Shown piece after piece: positions 36,635 through 46,413 of a DNA stretch of 64,000 nt. The notes beneath the pieces are model-generated. The model was given only the letters and a program-made list of their open reading frames with translations, did not search any database and was not told the DNA's origin. Within the stretch, counting starts at the first letter, position 1; the number at the start of each line of letters is the position of its first letter. This DNA comes from Iningainema tapete BLCC-T55 (GTDB taxonomy: Bacteria > Cyanobacteriota > Cyanobacteriia > Cyanobacteriales > Nostocaceae): positions 42,831-106,830 of the forward strand of contig NZ_JACXAE010000071.1 of the NCBI RefSeq assembly GCF_014698965.1, given 5' to 3'. The translations under genes were made by a program, and so were the position numbers.

Positions 36635-37792
36635 GTGGAAGAAATGACAAAAAATGCAATGAGTGCGTCTATTCTTTGCTTAGGTTTGGGATGGTTTCCC
36701 AAAACTCCAGGAGGACTGGAAAGGTATACATATGAATTAACTCATCAATTAGCAGCGCAAGATTCTGTAGAACTATGTGGAGTAGGTTTACCAGAAGAAC
36801 AATTAAATTTAGCGATAAAACTAACTAATTTGGCGTCGCCAGATAGTGCGATGTGGAAACGTTTGTGGTCAATCAGACAGAAATTTAAGCAAACAAGAAC
36901 AGGAAAAATAGACGCCATAAATCTACATTTTGCCTTATACAGCTTACCAATTTTGGATCTTCTACCTAAGGGAGTTCCAATTACTTTTAACTTTCATGGT
37001 CCTTGGGCATTAGAAAGTAAGCAAGAGGGAATTGATAAACTTAAGGAGTTTGTACAACAAACACTAATCGAAAAAAGAGTTTATCAGCGATGCGATCGCT
37101 TTATAGTTCTTTCCAAAGCATTTGGTGAGATTCTGCACCATCACTATCAAGTTCCCTGGGAGAAAATTAATATTATCCCCGCAGGAGTTGATTTAACTAG
37201 ATTTCAGCCAAACTTATCACCAGATGAAGCACGAACTCAACTAGGATGGCCAAGCGATCGGCAAATCGTATTCACATCTCGCCGCCTAGTACAACGAGTG
37301 GGAGTTGACAAATTACTGGATGCATTAGCGACAATCAAGCCCAGAGTTCCCGATGTTTGGTTAGCAATTGGCGGTCGAGGTCCACAACAAGCAGCTCTAC
37401 AACAACAGGTGATAGAATTAGGACTCAACGATCAAGTTAAATTTTTAGGTTTTTTACCTGATGAGCAATTACCAGTAGCATACCAAGCCGCAGATTTTAC
37501 TGTCATGCCTAGCCAATCTTTAGAAGGGTTTGGATTAGCAACAATAGAATCTCTAGCTTGTGGCACTCCAGCCGTGTGTACTCCTGTGGGTGGAATGCCA
37601 GAAATTTTAGAACCATTCTCACCGCAATTGATTACCAACTCTGCTGAAGCTTCGGCGATCGCCGAAAAATTGGAACAGGTATTATTAGGCAAAGTACCAA
37701 TGCCCTCATCAGAAGCTTGTCGCGAGTATACTGTCACCCACTTTAATTGGGCTAAAATATCCCAACAGGTGCGACAAGTTTTACTCGCATAA
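36635..37792 (+). CDS. Family 4 glycosyltransferase
   Basis: A 385-residue GT4 enzyme. The N-terminus has LGLGWFPKTPGGLERYTYEL, the C-terminal domain IVFTSRRLVQRVGVDKLLDA and SLEGFGLATIESLACGTPAV with both glutamates. The GTG at 36635 follows GGGAG by 9 bases; an ATG at 36644 is further away. It begins a short rightward pair of GT4 genes separated by repeats. It resembles transferases of capsule clusters; substrate unknown. Confidence 0.83.
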   Translation: MEEMTKNAMSASILCLGLGWFPKTPGGLERYTYELTHQLAAQDSVELCGVGLPEEQLNLAIKLTNLASPDSAMWKRLWSIRQKFKQTRTGKIDAINLHFALYSLPILDLLPKGVPITFNFHGPWALESKQEGIDKLKEFVQQTLIEKRVYQRCDRFIVLSKAFGEILHHHYQVPWEKINIIPAGVDLTRFQPNLSPDEARTQLGWPSDRQIVFTSRRLVQRVGVDKLLDALATIKPRVPDVWLAIGGRGPQQAALQQQVIELGLNDQVKFLGFLPDEQLPVAYQAADFTVMPSQSLEGFGLATIESLACGTPAVCTPVGGMPEILEPFSPQLITNSAEASAIAEKLEQVLLGKVPMPSSEACREYTVTHFNWAKISQQVRQVLLA

Positions 37793-37799
37793 CAAAACT

Positions 37800-37877
37800 G
37801 TAGACGTTCCGGCGAATATCCCGTAGAGACGTTCCGGCGAATATCCCGTAGAGACGTTCCGCCGGAACGTCTCTACA
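37800..37877. repeat. Tandem array of family A repeat, three units
   Basis: Unit 1 (37800-37822) and unit 2 (37823-37847) each read GTAGA(GA)CGTTCCGGCG followed by AATATCCC. Unit 3 (37848-37877) is a complete palindrome with GTAGAGACGTTCC and GGAACGTCTCTAC arms. Units 1 and 2 thus have only a left arm, suggesting truncated tandem copies or replication slippage. Confidence 0.8.
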
Positions 37878-37900
37878 ATTTAAAATAAAAAAAATCAATT

Positions 37901-39037
37901 ATGAAAATTCTATTTCTAGATCAAAGCGGTAAACCAGGAGGCGCAGAGCTATGCTTAATGGACATTGCCAAACCATACCGCGAAAATTGCTTAGTAGGTT
38001 TATTTGCTGATGGTTCTTTCAAAAACTTACTACAGCAGAATCACATTCCAGTTGAAATTCTGACAAATCAAGCAATTAAAGTTCGCAAAGAAAGCAGCCT
38101 TACGCAAGGATTAAGCAGTATCGGTCAACTTGCACCTCTAGTTACAAAAGTAGTGCAACTTGCGAGTAAATATGATATAATCTACGCCAATACACAAAAA
38201 GCATTAGTCGTTGGAGCGCTAGCTAGTTTTTTTAGCCGTCGTCCTCTAGTTTACCATCTACACGATATTCTTTCTCCTGAGCATTTCAGTCAAACCAACC
38301 GTCGCATTGCAGTAAACTGCGCAAATCGTTTTGCCTCTCTTGTCATAGCAAATTCACAAGCAAGTCTTACCGCCTTTATCACCGCAGGTGGGCGAGCAGA
38401 CAAGACAAAAGTAGTTTATAACGGCTTTGACCCCAAGATTTATCAGAGTAATGAGAAAGATGTCAGCCAAATCAGACAACAACTAAAAATAGATGGACAA
38501 TTTGTAGTTGGACACTTCAGTCGTCTTGCACCTTGGAAAGGACAGCATATATTAATCGAAGCATTGGCTCAATGTCCAGAAAAAGTAACAGCAATTTTAG
38601 TCGGTGATGCACTGTTTGGTGAACAAGATTATGTCCAAAGTTTACATCAACAAGTGGCGGCACTGGGATTATCCAATCGAGTGAAGTTCCTGGGATTTCG
38701 TTCAGAGATTCCCTTATTAATGGCAGCTTGTGACTTGATAGCACATACTTCGATCGCACCAGAACCTTTCGGGAGAGTGATTATTGAGGCTATGCTCTGT
38801 GGAAAACCTGTAGTTGCCGCAAAATCTGGCGGTGCAATAGAATTAGTAGAAGAAGGTATCAATGGTTTTCTCGCTACACCTGGCAATCCTCAAGAACTTG
38901 CCCAAGTGATTATTACTTGTCAAACAGAAAATGAGTTGACTGGGGCTATAGCTAATCATGCACGTATTACCGCCAGTCAGCGTTTTAATGTGGCAACTAT
39001 TAATCAGGAAATTGCGCAGTTATTAAATGCGCTTTAG
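37901..39037 (+). CDS. Family 4 glycosyltransferase
   Basis: A 378-residue GT4 enzyme. DQSGKPGGAELCLMDIA is the N-terminal loop, VVGHFSRLAPWKGQHILIEA starts the C-terminal domain, and SIAPEPFGRVIIEAMLCGKP gives E-x7-E. There is no obvious ribosome binding site before the ATG, and the upstream spacer is the tandem repeat. It is the last polysaccharide-type gene in this stretch. Confidence 0.83.
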   Translation: MKILFLDQSGKPGGAELCLMDIAKPYRENCLVGLFADGSFKNLLQQNHIPVEILTNQAIKVRKESSLTQGLSSIGQLAPLVTKVVQLASKYDIIYANTQKALVVGALASFFSRRPLVYHLHDILSPEHFSQTNRRIAVNCANRFASLVIANSQASLTAFITAGGRADKTKVVYNGFDPKIYQSNEKDVSQIRQQLKIDGQFVVGHFSRLAPWKGQHILIEALAQCPEKVTAILVGDALFGEQDYVQSLHQQVAALGLSNRVKFLGFRSEIPLLMAACDLIAHTSIAPEPFGRVIIEAMLCGKPVVAAKSGGAIELVEEGINGFLATPGNPQELAQVIITCQTENELTGAIANHARITASQRFNVATINQEIAQLLNAL

Positions 39038-39042
39038 TTTAT

Positions 39043-39417
39043 CTACAAACCAACAAGTTCACGGGATTCAAAGTCTGTGAGTTGTTGAGCTATTTTTAGT
39101 CTGGCTTCCAATTTAGCTATGCTAAACTGGTTACGCAGATATTCTAGATGGGCTAAAGCATTGGCTTTTTCCGTTGTTAATCGGTTCAGAGTGTCGATCG
39201 CCGTTTGATATTCTTGATTAACAAGCAGCACCTCAAAGCGACGTGCTTTGCGTTGCGCATCGTTTTTCAAATCCGTCTCAAAGGCGGCAATCCGATCTGC
39301 ATTGCCTTCAAATCGGTTAATCTGTAATTGAACTGCCATCCACTGTGAATCTATTTCATTCACTCTTTGCGCAGCTTGAGCAATTGCCCCTGGATAATGA
39401 CTCAGTTGCATCATCAT
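39043..39417 (-). CDS. Small coiled-coil protein of unknown function
   Basis: About 124 residues from the ATG triplet at 39417, which follows AAGGA; a longer frame to 39450 lacks a ribosome binding site. The protein is largely helical and charged (FETDLKNDAQRKARRFEVLL, AKLEARLKIAQQLTDFESRE) with likely coiled coils. It ends 5 bases from the convergent GT4 stop. I do not recognise the family. A second small unknown gene lies upstream in the same direction; they could form a pair. Confidence 0.55.
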   Translation of the reverse strand: MMMQLSHYPGAIAQAAQRVNEIDSQWMAVQLQINRFEGNADRIAAFETDLKNDAQRKARRFEVLLVNQEYQTAIDTLNRLTTEKANALAHLEYLRNQFSIAKLEARLKIAQQLTDFESRELVGL

Positions 39418-39507
39418 GTAATCACATTCCTTAGTAAAAGTCTTCATCAAAATCAGTAGGGAAGTTTGTGAGTTTGTAAGTTTGTGAGTAGACGATTAGT
39501 TTTTTTC

Positions 39508-39563
39508 TCCCCCACTTCCCTACTCCCCTACTCCCTCACTCCTCTACTCCCCTACTCTTCTAC
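39508..39563. repeat. Low-complexity C/T repeat
   Basis: Degenerate tandem CCCTACTC-like units, of the short tandem repeat type. It partly underlies the C-terminal codons of the next small gene. Confidence 0.6.
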
Positions 39564-39820
39564 GCCGCTTCCCTCAGTTGTGGTCTCATCACCTCTGGAA
39601 GATTCAAAGATAGCTGCTCGGCGTGAGGTACTGCAGCTTGCTCTAAAACTTGAACTTCGATATTCACGCTTACCAAATAACTGCCTGTGTCAGCACCAAC
39701 GGCTTCAGCAATTAATTTAGCAATATCCGGGCGTTTAGCAGTCAGTGGGTCACGTAAGATACATCGATCCCATTCATGCTTTGCAGTGGGATTCAGGCTG
39801 AGAATATAGTGCTTCATCAT
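39560..39820 (-). CDS. Small protein of unknown function
   Basis: An 86-residue protein starting MMKHYILSLNPTAKHEW. The middle part (RPDIAKLIAEAVGADTGSYL) looks like a folded helical segment. No known domain is recognised. It stands between low-complexity DNA and a toxin-antitoxin remnant, with the other small gene 140 bases further along the strand. Its tail (QLREAA) reaches the edge of the C/T repeat, so the native C-terminus is uncertain. Confidence 0.5.
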   Translation of the reverse strand: MMKHYILSLNPTAKHEWDRCILRDPLTAKRPDIAKLIAEAVGADTGSYLVSVNIEVQVLEQAAVPHAEQLSLNLPEVMRPQLREAA

Positions 39821-39936
39821 ATTTCAAACCGTTGAAACAATCTTCCCGAAGGCTGTCACATCGCTCTTCTATTATAGTACATTAGTACCATAACAGGTAA
39901 TTAGGAGCAGAGTGGAGTGTGACAAATTACTTTTGT

Positions 39937-40387
39937 TCATCCTGCAATCAAATCAGATAGCAAAACTACTTTAATTGTGGGTGGCAATGCAGCAAATCGC
40001 CGATCATTAGTTAAAAAGGTTTCACACCCACTCAAAAATGCAGTTGCAGCATGAATCGCATCTGGTAATCTAAGGTTAGTGATAGTCCGTAATCTTGCAG
40101 CTTCAATCAATACATCTCGATTTACCGGAACAACCTCAAGTACCTCCGTACTTTGCAAAGATTGTTGATAAGCTGCCTGTAGTTGCAGATTACAATTCAT
40201 CAAAGGTTTAACTAATACCTCTGCCAAAGTCAATTCACTGGTAAAAGCTTTCAGAATACCTACGTCTACCCTATCAAAAAGCTCATTTAGTTCATCTACA
40301 AAATCAGGATAACCTTCTATTGCGTAGATAAAAATATTTAGTATCTAAATAAACTCTTGTTCCTTGAATAGCATTTACAATGACCAA
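39937..40387 (-). pseudogene. PIN-domain toxin, frameshifted
   Basis: The downstream part (98 codons ending at 39937) carries PIN motifs: LTLAEVLVKPL, LRLPDAIHAATA and FLTNDRRF. Reading upstream in another frame gives NAIQGTRVYLDT, the N-terminus with the first catalytic Asp, beginning at a TTG near 40387 that overlaps the antitoxin gene. The two frames join near 40337-40340, where an extra A turns an expected YLDTN-IFIYAIEGYPDFVDEL continuation out of frame. One base removed would restore a full toxin of about 150 residues. It is either a broken gene or a sequencing error in the run TAAAT. PIN toxins are ribonucleases held in check by the adjacent antitoxin. Confidence 0.8.
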
Positions 40388-40602
40388 GCATCCCGCTCTT
40401 TACTAATAAAGTCATCCGCTTCCTGTGGTGTGGCAAAACAACCTTTCCCAGTTCCAATAATACTACGTAAAGATTGTCTCTTTTTAGCTAAATCCCGAAT
40501 CACAATTACATCTACTAAATCACCAGGAGTTAATTCTGGTGAACTAAATTCAATAACTCCGCCTGGTTTAACAACCACCTTTTGTCTAAGTTCTTGGCTC
40601 AT
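40375..40602 (-). CDS. Antitoxin of a PIN-type toxin-antitoxin pair
   Basis: A 75-residue protein. LRQKVVVKPGGVIEFSSPEL is an AbrB-like strand arrangement, and GKGCFATPQEADDFISKERD is the toxin-binding tail shared by many small cyanobacterial antitoxins. The toxin frame begins inside its last codons, as expected for a coupled pair. With the toxin broken, the antitoxin may be left without a partner. Confidence 0.75.
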   Translation of the reverse strand: MSQELRQKVVVKPGGVIEFSSPELTPGDLVDVIVIRDLAKKRQSLRSIIGTGKGCFATPQEADDFISKERDAWSL

Positions 40603-40639
40603 TTTTTTGTCCTTTTTATCTTTATTATACCATAAGGCA

Positions 40640-40660
40640 TTCCCATGCTCAGCATGGGAA
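40640..40660. repeat. Palindrome, family C
   Basis: TTCCCATGCT and AGCATGGGAA surround one C, just upstream of the antitoxin gene. It matches the element at 9273-9340. Confidence 0.65.
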
Positions 40661-40692
40661 CGAGATACACCAAACAGACAATCAGCTAATCA

Positions 40693-42321
40693 TTAATTTC
40701 CCTTGCCATCTAAGTGAGCTTTCAAGGGTAGAGCATCATGAACAAAAACTGCTGGTTGTAGCTGAGGAATGTTAATTCCTGCTTCATCAAAAGCAACTTT
40801 GAGTCGGCGGCGAAACTCTCTTGCTACCTCCCATTGTTTGAGCGGTTGTGTTTTAATCCAAACACGAATAATTAAACCGCGATCGCCAAAATTATCTACG
40901 CCCAAAATTTGAGGTGTTTCGATAATTTGTTCTTGCCATCGTGGATCTCGATCCATGTCCAAGGCAACAGTTTCAATTAACTTCAAAGCTTTGTTAACAT
41001 CAGCATTATAAGCGATGGGAATATTTAAGTCAGCGCGTGACCAACGACTAGAAAGATTGGCAACAATTTTAATTTCGCTATTAGGGATTGTAATCAAACG
41101 TCCCTCTGCATCTCGCACTTGAGTAATGCGCAAATTCATGTTTTCGACTAAGCCGCCCAAATTACCGACAGTAATCACATCACCCAAGGCATACTGGTCT
41201 TCTAAGATGATGAGAAAACCGTTAATTGCATCTTTGATTAAACTTTGCGAAGCCAAAGACACAGCAACACCAACTAAACCAGCACCAGCTAGTAAGGGAA
41301 TAATGTTTATCCCCAAAAATGTTAGAGCTACTAAAATACCGACGGCAACCCAAGCGATGGTGACAATACTTTTAGTCACACCAGAAATTGTCGAAACTCG
41401 TAATTGTAGACGTTCGGAATTTTCTGGAGTTAATAGAGCACTACTGTTGACGATCGCCGAGGTAAAGCGGTCAATCAAGGCATAGCTGAAACGGGTAGCT
41501 ACGTAAGTTCCCACGATCACAATACCTATTTTCAAAGGAATTTGCAACCCAAGGAAAATTGCTAGCTGTAGCGATCGCGTGTAAGGAAATAGACCGAGTA
41601 TATAGAATGTTCCGCCACCCCAAATCGTTCCTTGTGTGAGTTGAAACAATCGTTTTTTTGCTTCGTGGAGATGACGCACCTGCTGTTTGCGTAACTGAGT
41701 TGTCAGCGGTTGATCTAATGGTGTTGGCGGCTGTAAAAGTTGTGCCGAATGCTTTCTAGAACGGCATTGCCACTGGTAGAGTCCCCAACTAATCAAAATT
41801 ATGGTTAGTCCGCTACCAGCGGCGATCGCTCCTTGGCGGATTAAACTAGAAGTCTGTCTTTCTTGTTTTGCGCGGGTAAGTTCTTCAACCAATTCTGTGC
41901 TGATTTGTTCTGCCGCTTGTGCTGGATCTCCATCGACTGGTAGATATTGAGCATCATCTCTGGTAACGGTCATCAAATATTGGTTGTTGACATAAATTAC
42001 TGGTAATCCTTTTGATGTCCGAGTCTGCACTTTGACGGATTGTTCAGGCGAGTCAAAATAATTTTGGCTAATCTGCTGGAGATTTTCTTGAACATTTTCT
42101 ACACGCTCCGTTAGATTCGCCCTTGGTCCAGCTAGTTTAATCAATCGACGACCATCTAAATAAACCCAATGAGATACAACTCTACTGTCTGAGTCATTGC
42201 TTGAACTAGTAGAAGGTTGTAAGTTGGGTAAAAAGGGAAGTAAGGGAAGTTGGGCATCAGCTTTTGGCACAAACCAAACTGATATGGCTATTGATCCGGC
42301 GATCGCCATAAATTGACGCAC
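40693..42321 (-). CDS. MscS-family mechanosensitive channel
   Basis: A 542-residue protein. It begins with a signal peptide (MRQFMAIAGSIAISVW to KADAQ), then a periplasmic region and several membrane helices. The MscS core is clear: LLAGAGLVGVAVSLASQSL is the glycine/alanine-rich pore helix, followed by FLIILEDQYALGDVITVG and the cytoplasmic beta domain with RLITIPNSEIKIVANLS. AAGGAGG at about 42336-42330 fits the GTG at 42321; the GTG at 42330 lies inside the ribosome binding site. It opens under membrane tension to release solutes during osmotic downshock. Confidence 0.87.
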   Translation of the reverse strand: MRQFMAIAGSIAISVWFVPKADAQLPLLPFLPNLQPSTSSSNDSDSRVVSHWVYLDGRRLIKLAGPRANLTERVENVQENLQQISQNYFDSPEQSVKVQTRTSKGLPVIYVNNQYLMTVTRDDAQYLPVDGDPAQAAEQISTELVEELTRAKQERQTSSLIRQGAIAAGSGLTIILISWGLYQWQCRSRKHSAQLLQPPTPLDQPLTTQLRKQQVRHLHEAKKRLFQLTQGTIWGGGTFYILGLFPYTRSLQLAIFLGLQIPLKIGIVIVGTYVATRFSYALIDRFTSAIVNSSALLTPENSERLQLRVSTISGVTKSIVTIAWVAVGILVALTFLGINIIPLLAGAGLVGVAVSLASQSLIKDAINGFLIILEDQYALGDVITVGNLGGLVENMNLRITQVRDAEGRLITIPNSEIKIVANLSSRWSRADLNIPIAYNADVNKALKLIETVALDMDRDPRWQEQIIETPQILGVDNFGDRGLIIRVWIKTQPLKQWEVAREFRRRLKVAFDEAGINIPQLQPAVFVHDALPLKAHLDGKGN

Positions 42322-42373
42322 TACTAACACCTCCTTATAGTTACTGATAATCTAAGTATGATTGATTTTTAAT

Positions 42374-42401
42374 TTTTGACTTTTGACTTTTGACTTTTGA
42401 C
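42374..42401. repeat. Four TTTTGAC heptamers
   Basis: Four perfect tandem copies of TTTTGAC in the spacer between divergent genes mscS-like and ahcY. This is a typical short tandem repeat of heterocystous cyanobacteria. The rest of the 300-base spacer is AT-rich; no SAH riboswitch-like structure was recognised. Confidence 0.75.
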
Positions 42402-42581
42402 TTCCGCACAGCGGTGCCTGTCCAAAGTTGAGTTTTTACAAAACTTTACCAAAAAAATACAAAAAAATTTATGTCTTGGGATAGATGTTTTGTTAAACAG
42501 GTAGCAAATTACTAATTTAGAGTGAGTGAATAGTTGAAGCAAAACTCTTTTCACTTTGGCGATCATGGAATACTCTAGTAA

Positions 42582-43907
<1,326 letters not shown>

Positions 43908-43935
43908 TAAGCCAAGAAATTAATTTCTTGGCTTA
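43908..43935 (+). terminator. Perfect palindrome after ahcY
   Basis: TAAGCCAAGAAATT and AATTTCTTGGCTTA form 14-base arms with no loop, starting at the base after the stop. Probably a terminator. Confidence 0.55.
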
Positions 43936-44253
43936 AAGCTCAAGTCAGAAGACAGCTGACTGAGTAACTCTTTGGGTTCGTTTTAACGGACTTGAGTTAT
44001 TAGCCCTTACATAAGTCAAGGCGTACAAAGCTCAAGATCCCCGACAACTTCTGCGAAGTCGGGGATCTTTGTCTATGCTTGCTTCATTCACAAGAACTTT
44101 TTCCAGGTGGTAGCGTCTGGGGTACTGAATACTAACCTAACAATAGGAAAATTGCGGCTGAGTACAAGTATGTATAGTCGTTAATTTTTATTGTGTGGAA
44201 ATTTAATAAATGTTATTTAACTGACAAACGGAGTGAACGGATTTTTGCTGAAT
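43936..44253. other. Intergenic region between ahcY and the FAD oxidoreductase
   Basis: About 320 bases with one family B hairpin and otherwise AT-rich sequence. No ORF or RNA gene is visible. The oxidoreductase promoter should lie in the right half. Confidence 0.45.
44035..44068. repeat. Hairpin, family B
   Basis: AGATCCCCGAC and GTCGGGGATCT enclose an inner CTTC/GAAG stem with an AA bulge. Same family as 4661, 4706 and 30051. Confidence 0.65.
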
Positions 44254-46266
44254 ATGAAGCGCTTAGTGATTAGTCTGTCTGTGATTTCGAGTTTGATTAC
44301 ACCTTATTTGGTTAAAGCTGCACCACCCAGAAATCCCGACAAAACGGTAAATTGCGAAATGTTGATTGTGGGTGGTGGGCTTTCTGGCGTCGCTGCCGCC
44401 TATGAAGGTTTATACGCAGGGCGAACTGTTTGCTTGACAGAAATTACTGATTGGCTAGGAGGACAAATTTCTGCCCAAGGGACATCTGCTTTAGATGAGC
44501 GCAAAACTCAGCGGCAAAAATTATTCTTTTCTCGCGGCTATTTGGAATTGCGCAAGCAGATTCAACGTAAGTACAAGGGTAATCTTAATCCTGGAGACTG
44601 TTGGGTAAGTGAGTCTTGCTTTCTACCAGGCGATGCGCATGAAATAGTCAGCCAAGTGCTTAAAGATGCTGAGAAACAAGGCAGAGGCAAGTTGGAATGG
44701 TTCCCAAACACTGTAATTAAGGAATTGGAAATTGGTGGCGATGGTAAATTGATTAATGGTGCTTACGCCATCCAACATAAACCAGTCGGCTCCACACCTC
44801 TCAACACTTATCCACTTTCTCAAACCATCGAAGATTCTTACCGCTACGAAAACTCTTCTCGTTTTACCAAAACAATCGTCCGATTTGCCCCCAAGCACTC
44901 CAAAGCGAAAAGTGGCAATGCTCCCAAGTGGTATGTTTTAGACACTAGCGAAACTGGAGAAATTATTGCCCTTGCTGATGTTCCCTATCGATTGGGAATT
45001 GATGCACGCTCTTACTTAGAACCTACTTCTTCCAGTGCTAAAAACGAACCTTATTGCACACAAGGGTTCACTTACACCTTTGCAATGGAGGCGACAAAGG
45101 AACCGCAAACTCAAACAATGCCTCCATTTTATCAACAGTATGCTCCTTATTACAGTTACGAATTGCAGCGACTGGCAAGCTTTCCCTTAGTTTTCACTTA
45201 TCGTCGCATTTGGAGTCCCACTCAGGGAGAACCAATGAAATTTGGAGGGCTAGGATTTAATGCTCCTCTGCCTGGACACATTTCTATGCAAAACTGGACA
45301 TGGGGTAATGATTACCGTCCAGGTACTTCCGCAGATAACTTAATTTATACTCGCCAACAACTGCAATCTACTGGGCAGTTGCAACCAGGTGGATGGATGG
45401 GTGGATTGCGTACAGAAACTCTACGCAAAGGTGAAGAAAATGCTTTGGGCTACTACTACTGGCTAGTGGCAGGAACTACAGATTCTCAATTGGGAGATGG
45501 TGTGAAGCAGCCCTATCCCAATCACCGCTTTCTCTCTGGGCTAAATTCTCCAATGGGGACAGTACATGGTTTGTCAAAGTACCCCTATATGCGAGAAGGA
45601 AGACGCATTATTGGACGTCCTAGTTGGGGGCAGGCAGAAGGTTTTACCATTTGGGAAATTGATATTTCTCGTCGTAACTACAAAGATCCGTATTACGTCA
45701 AAACATTACCCCCAGATATGTATCGCCGCCTCAAAGCTGCACTGGCTGGTTTGGAAGCAACTTCAGTAATTGCTGGCACAAAAAGTCCCGATGACATAAT
45801 TCAGCGTAGTCGTTCTACTATCTTCCCAGATTCTATCGGAATTGGTCACTATGCTATAGATTTCCATCCTTGCATGACTAAAAGTCCTCCAGAAGCACCT
45901 GGTAATACAGAACGTCAAGGTGAAAGACGTGGTGGTGGCAGAGCTTATCCTTTCCAAATTGCTTTACGTGCCATGATTCCCCAAAAAATTGATAATTTAT
46001 TAGTGGGTGGTAAAAGTATTGCTACCAGTCATATCGCTGCTGCTGCTTACAGAGTACACTCTTTTGAGTGGTCTGCTGGTGCTGCCGCCGGAACTACAGC
46101 TGCTTTTGCTTTGAAAAATAATGTTGCTCCCTACCAATTGGTAGACGACTTACCTAAACCAGAACCTCAACTGCAAGCCCTCAAACAGTTGTTAGAGAAA
46201 AACGGTAATCCTACCGCTTTCCCCGATACTTCGATTTTCAACCAAAATTGGGACGATTGGGAATAA
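44254..46266 (+). CDS. Exported FAD-dependent oxidoreductase
   Basis: About 670 residues. The start MKRLVISLSVISSLITPYL followed by VKAAPP is a signal peptide, so an ATG at 44254 is preferred over a GTG at 44233. The dinucleotide-binding loop VGGGLSGVAAAYEG follows, with LTEITDWLGGQISAQG, the mark of the FAD_oxidored family. A later LLVGGKSIATSHIAAAAYRV is the second FAD-binding region. It should be periplasmic. Substrate and electron acceptor are unknown. It has no obvious operon partners. Confidence 0.8.
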   Translation: MKRLVISLSVISSLITPYLVKAAPPRNPDKTVNCEMLIVGGGLSGVAAAYEGLYAGRTVCLTEITDWLGGQISAQGTSALDERKTQRQKLFFSRGYLELRKQIQRKYKGNLNPGDCWVSESCFLPGDAHEIVSQVLKDAEKQGRGKLEWFPNTVIKELEIGGDGKLINGAYAIQHKPVGSTPLNTYPLSQTIEDSYRYENSSRFTKTIVRFAPKHSKAKSGNAPKWYVLDTSETGEIIALADVPYRLGIDARSYLEPTSSSAKNEPYCTQGFTYTFAMEATKEPQTQTMPPFYQQYAPYYSYELQRLASFPLVFTYRRIWSPTQGEPMKFGGLGFNAPLPGHISMQNWTWGNDYRPGTSADNLIYTRQQLQSTGQLQPGGWMGGLRTETLRKGEENALGYYYWLVAGTTDSQLGDGVKQPYPNHRFLSGLNSPMGTVHGLSKYPYMREGRRIIGRPSWGQAEGFTIWEIDISRRNYKDPYYVKTLPPDMYRRLKAALAGLEATSVIAGTKSPDDIIQRSRSTIFPDSIGIGHYAIDFHPCMTKSPPEAPGNTERQGERRGGGRAYPFQIALRAMIPQKIDNLLVGGKSIATSHIAAAAYRVHSFEWSAGAAAGTTAAFALKNNVAPYQLVDDLPKPEPQLQALKQLLEKNGNPTAFPDTSIFNQNWDDWE

Positions 46267-46327
46267 ACTAGTTAAACACGTAAAAACCTGGTTTCATACT
46301 AAATCCGCAGTTAAAATCCCCCTATCC

Positions 46328-46357
46328 TGTAGAGACGTTACATGTAACGTCTCTACA
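46328..46357. repeat. Palindrome, family A, perfect copy
   Basis: TGTAGAGACGTTACA and TGTAACGTCTCTACA make 15-base arms with no loop, between convergent genes. It may also work as a bidirectional terminator. Confidence 0.75.
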
Positions 46358-46413
46358 TTAGATTTTCTTTTTAAAGAGGGTGATCAAAACCGGATCTGGT
46401 GTTAGCAGGTTTC

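Noticed and set aside
37800..37877. CRISPR-like array
   Set aside because: Only three units, no unique spacers of constant size, and the third unit is a dispersed palindrome found elsewhere.
39484..39720. Plus-strand ORF of 78 codons over the C/T repeat
   Set aside because: Its N-terminal half is translated low-complexity repeat and it opposes a more plausible small gene.
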